NCBI RefSeq assembly: GCF_014646895.1
Contig: NZ_BMOD01000050.1
Location: 1-14,002 of the forward strand
Origin: Deinococcus roseus
GTDB lineage: Bacteria > Deinococcota > Deinococci > Deinococcales > Deinococcaceae
DNA length: 14,002 nt
Direction of reading: 5' to 3'
Part shown: positions 11,901-14,002 of the stretch, piece by piece
Numbering within the stretch: the stretch's first letter is position 1
Layout of the letters: the number at the start of each line of letters is the position of its first letter
Position numbers and translations under genes: made by a program
Notes under the pieces: generated by a model
Seen by the model: only the letters and a program-made list of their open reading frames with translations
Told to the model about the DNA's origin: nothing
Databases searched by the model: none

Positions 11901-13557
11901 AAGCCTTCAAGCCCTTGTACCCAACTCGCTGGTGATGAGCATGGTGGCACCAGCGATGCACCAACATCCGGTTATCCAACGTATCCGGCCCCCCAGCATG
12001 TTTTGGTGAAACATGGTGGTTGTCCGTGTCTTCCGCGTCCAGCGGAAGACGGCACAGTCCACACATTCCCTCCTGAATACGCAGTAATGCGAGCCTATCT
12101 TTCTGATGTGTCTGACGCGCCACGTTCCGTTTCTGCCGGATTCGCCAATACTCCCTGATCGCTGGGTCAAAGGGTGATGAACGTCCTTCAACCTTCGTGA
12201 ACCGGGTGATTGGTGTGGCCGAGCGGCGCAGAAGTTGCGCGTTGCCTTCGTGGAAAGTCCAGAGGCCGTCATTGCGGAAGTACCGTTGCTTGACCCACTT
12301 GGCGGGTTTGTTGGGGTGGCGACGTTTTGCCCACACCCATAACATTTCCCACGTTCGGTGGTCTGCCTTGTCAAAATTTCCTTTTCCGGCACAGTGTCGG
12401 TAATAGTTTGACCATCCCCGGATGACCGGGTTCAGGTCGTGGATTACCTGTGTTGCTTCGGTCTGATGGTGGCGTTTCAGGTACGTTTTGATGCTTCTGA
12501 GATGGTGCAACACCTTTTCCTTTTGGGGTTTGGTGAGCAGGGTTCCTTTGAAGCGGCGTACCGTGAAACCCAGGAAGTCAAAGCCCTCATCCACATGCAC
12601 GATGCGGGTTTTTGCTTCGCTGAGTTCCAGACCGCGTTGCCGCAGGAAATCCGTGAGTTTGGGCATCACGTATTCCTCCAGCACCTCTTTTGAGGGCGCA
12701 GTGACCACAAAATCATCCGCATAGCGGATGACACTCAGACCCCGGTTGAGTCCCTTTCGCAAGGCCGGGGAAACAGGTTTCCCCCTGGCGTTTTCCGCTC
12801 CGAACAGCCGTTCCAGACCGTTAAGGGCAATGTTTGCCAGAAGCGGCGAAATGATGCCGCCCTGTGGCGTTCCTGATTGGCTATCTTTCCTTCTGCCGAA
12901 CTCCACCACGCCTGCCTTGAGCCAGCGGCGAATCACAGTCGTAAATACCGGGAGCTTCTTCAGTAAGGCGTCATGACTGATGTTGTCAAAACACCCGCTG
13001 ATGTCGGCGTCCAGCACCCATTCGCTGCAACCGCGTTGGTTCATGGTGGTGTGGATGGCAGTGATCGCATCCATCGTGCTTCTTCCCGGTCTGAATCCGT
13101 AAGAGTTGGCCTCAAAACGAGATTCCCATTCCGGCTCAAGTGCGAATTTCACGATGGCCTGCATCACCCTGTCTTTGATGGTTGGAATCCCCAACGGACG
13201 GGTTTTCCCGTTCGCCTTTGGGATGTAGACCCTTCGGACGGGCATGGGTCGGTAGCCTCTCAGGTTCAGACCTTCTTCAAGAAGTTGAACACGGGCTTCC
13301 GGCGTGTCTATCACCACGCCGTCTACCCCCGGAGTGTGCTTGCCTTGGTTCTGCTGGGTCGCCTGACGGGTCGCCAGCATCTTTGCGGCGGTTGAGCGAA
13401 CGAGGAGCTTTTGAAGGTTTTTGACCTTCGCGTGTTCCCCATTCTGGGCGGCTCGGAAGATTCTTTCCTGAAGTCGCCGTACTTCCCCTTCAACGGCAGT
13501 CCAGTTGATATTCTGCCATTTCAGAGGTTGTCCCCTGGTCTGTTCAATGACTAGCAT
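11899..13557 (-). CDS. ltrA: Group II intron reverse transcriptase-maturase with HNH endonuclease
   Basis: The 552-residue protein is complete. Residues of about 75-330 hold the RT domains: TPGVDGV, IPTIKDRVMQAIV, NSYGFRPGRS, the DADISGCFDNI motif, SGTPQGGIISPLLANIALN and the catalytic YADD at 279-282, followed by LGF (328-331). The maturase (X) domain spans about 345-430 (LNPVIRGWSNYYR). The C-terminus is an HNH nuclease: CGLC (499-502), NHHV (513-516) and LVHRWCHH (532-539). It splices its host intron, cleaves the target and copies the RNA into DNA. ATG at 13557 has AAGGAG about ten bases upstream. Its TGA stop overlaps the first two bases of domain V. The motif set points to a chloroplast-like or related bacterial class; the class is my inference. 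Confidence 0.95.
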   Translation of the reverse strand: MLVIEQTRGQPLKWQNINWTAVEGEVRRLQERIFRAAQNGEHAKVKNLQKLLVRSTAAKMLATRQATQQNQGKHTPGVDGVVIDTPEARVQLLEEGLNLRGYRPMPVRRVYIPKANGKTRPLGIPTIKDRVMQAIVKFALEPEWESRFEANSYGFRPGRSTMDAITAIHTTMNQRGCSEWVLDADISGCFDNISHDALLKKLPVFTTVIRRWLKAGVVEFGRRKDSQSGTPQGGIISPLLANIALNGLERLFGAENARGKPVSPALRKGLNRGLSVIRYADDFVVTAPSKEVLEEYVMPKLTDFLRQRGLELSEAKTRIVHVDEGFDFLGFTVRRFKGTLLTKPQKEKVLHHLRSIKTYLKRHHQTEATQVIHDLNPVIRGWSNYYRHCAGKGNFDKADHRTWEMLWVWAKRRHPNKPAKWVKQRYFRNDGLWTFHEGNAQLLRRSATPITRFTKVEGRSSPFDPAIREYWRIRQKRNVARQTHQKDRLALLRIQEGMCGLCRLPLDAEDTDNHHVSPKHAGGPDTLDNRMLVHRWCHHAHHQRVGYKGLKA

Positions 13558-13944
<387 letters not shown>

Positions 13945-13974
13945 TCCGAGAACACAGATCAGAATGGAGTGAGC

Positions 13975-14002
13975 ATGACACGCAGAAAGACCAACACCTA
14001 CA
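13975..14002 (+). CDS. Start of an unidentified gene, cut by the window end
   Basis: ATG at 13975 is preceded by GGAGTGAGC, a well-spaced ribosome binding site, and opens MTRRKTNTY before the window ends. A basic start of this kind is common in IS3-type OrfA transposases, but nine residues cannot prove it. The group II intron lies 30 bp upstream on the opposite strand. Confidence 0.35.

Overview
The window looks like an accessory, mobile-element-rich island from a free-living bacterium of moderately high GC. The gene families, the GTG/TTG starts and the extended -10 promoters lying very close to start codons would suit a Deinococcus-like genome. I could not run a search, so that assignment is tentative. 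No housekeeping gene is present.

Left end (1-1610): a nest of insertion-sequence debris. A frameshifted IS4-family transposase abuts the N-terminal stub of an IS1182-family transposase. About 340 bp of AT-rich repeat-bearing DNA follows, up to the truncated 3' end of a secreted copper-amine-oxidase-N-type protein gene. Middle left (2230-6545): a decayed YhcG/DUF1016 nuclease gene lies divergent to a decayed AbiEi antitoxin gene. Just downstream of the latter is an intact 935-residue fusion of a RelE-like N-terminus, an SF1 (UvrD-type) helicase core and ankyrin repeats, followed by a rho-independent terminator.

Middle (6572-10004): toxin-antitoxin territory. An overlapping abiEi-abiEii operon on the minus strand is divergent to an orphan AbiEi. 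Then come a HigA-N-domain-like protein with no visible HTH and a mazE-mazF pair joined by a GTGA overlap. Right (10213-14002): an AAA-ATPase-like/PD-(D/E)XK protein, a complete group II intron on the minus strand (RT-maturase-HNH ORF, 34-nt domain V, domain VI with a bulged A, GTGTG 5' end), and a few codons of a plus-strand gene cut by the window edge.

The most striking pattern is regulatory. All three AbiEi genes (one decayed) have a long inverted repeat immediately before or overlapping the start codon, and each repeat has a different sequence. In the abiEi-abiEii operon the repeat brackets an extended -10 element, an arrangement expected of an autorepressed operon. Two further palindromes share an AATTGTGCAG core; one lies inside the dead yhcG reading frame and the other upstream of the HigA-like gene. 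Taken together, the window reads as a graveyard and workshop of TA/defence modules with paralog-specific operators.
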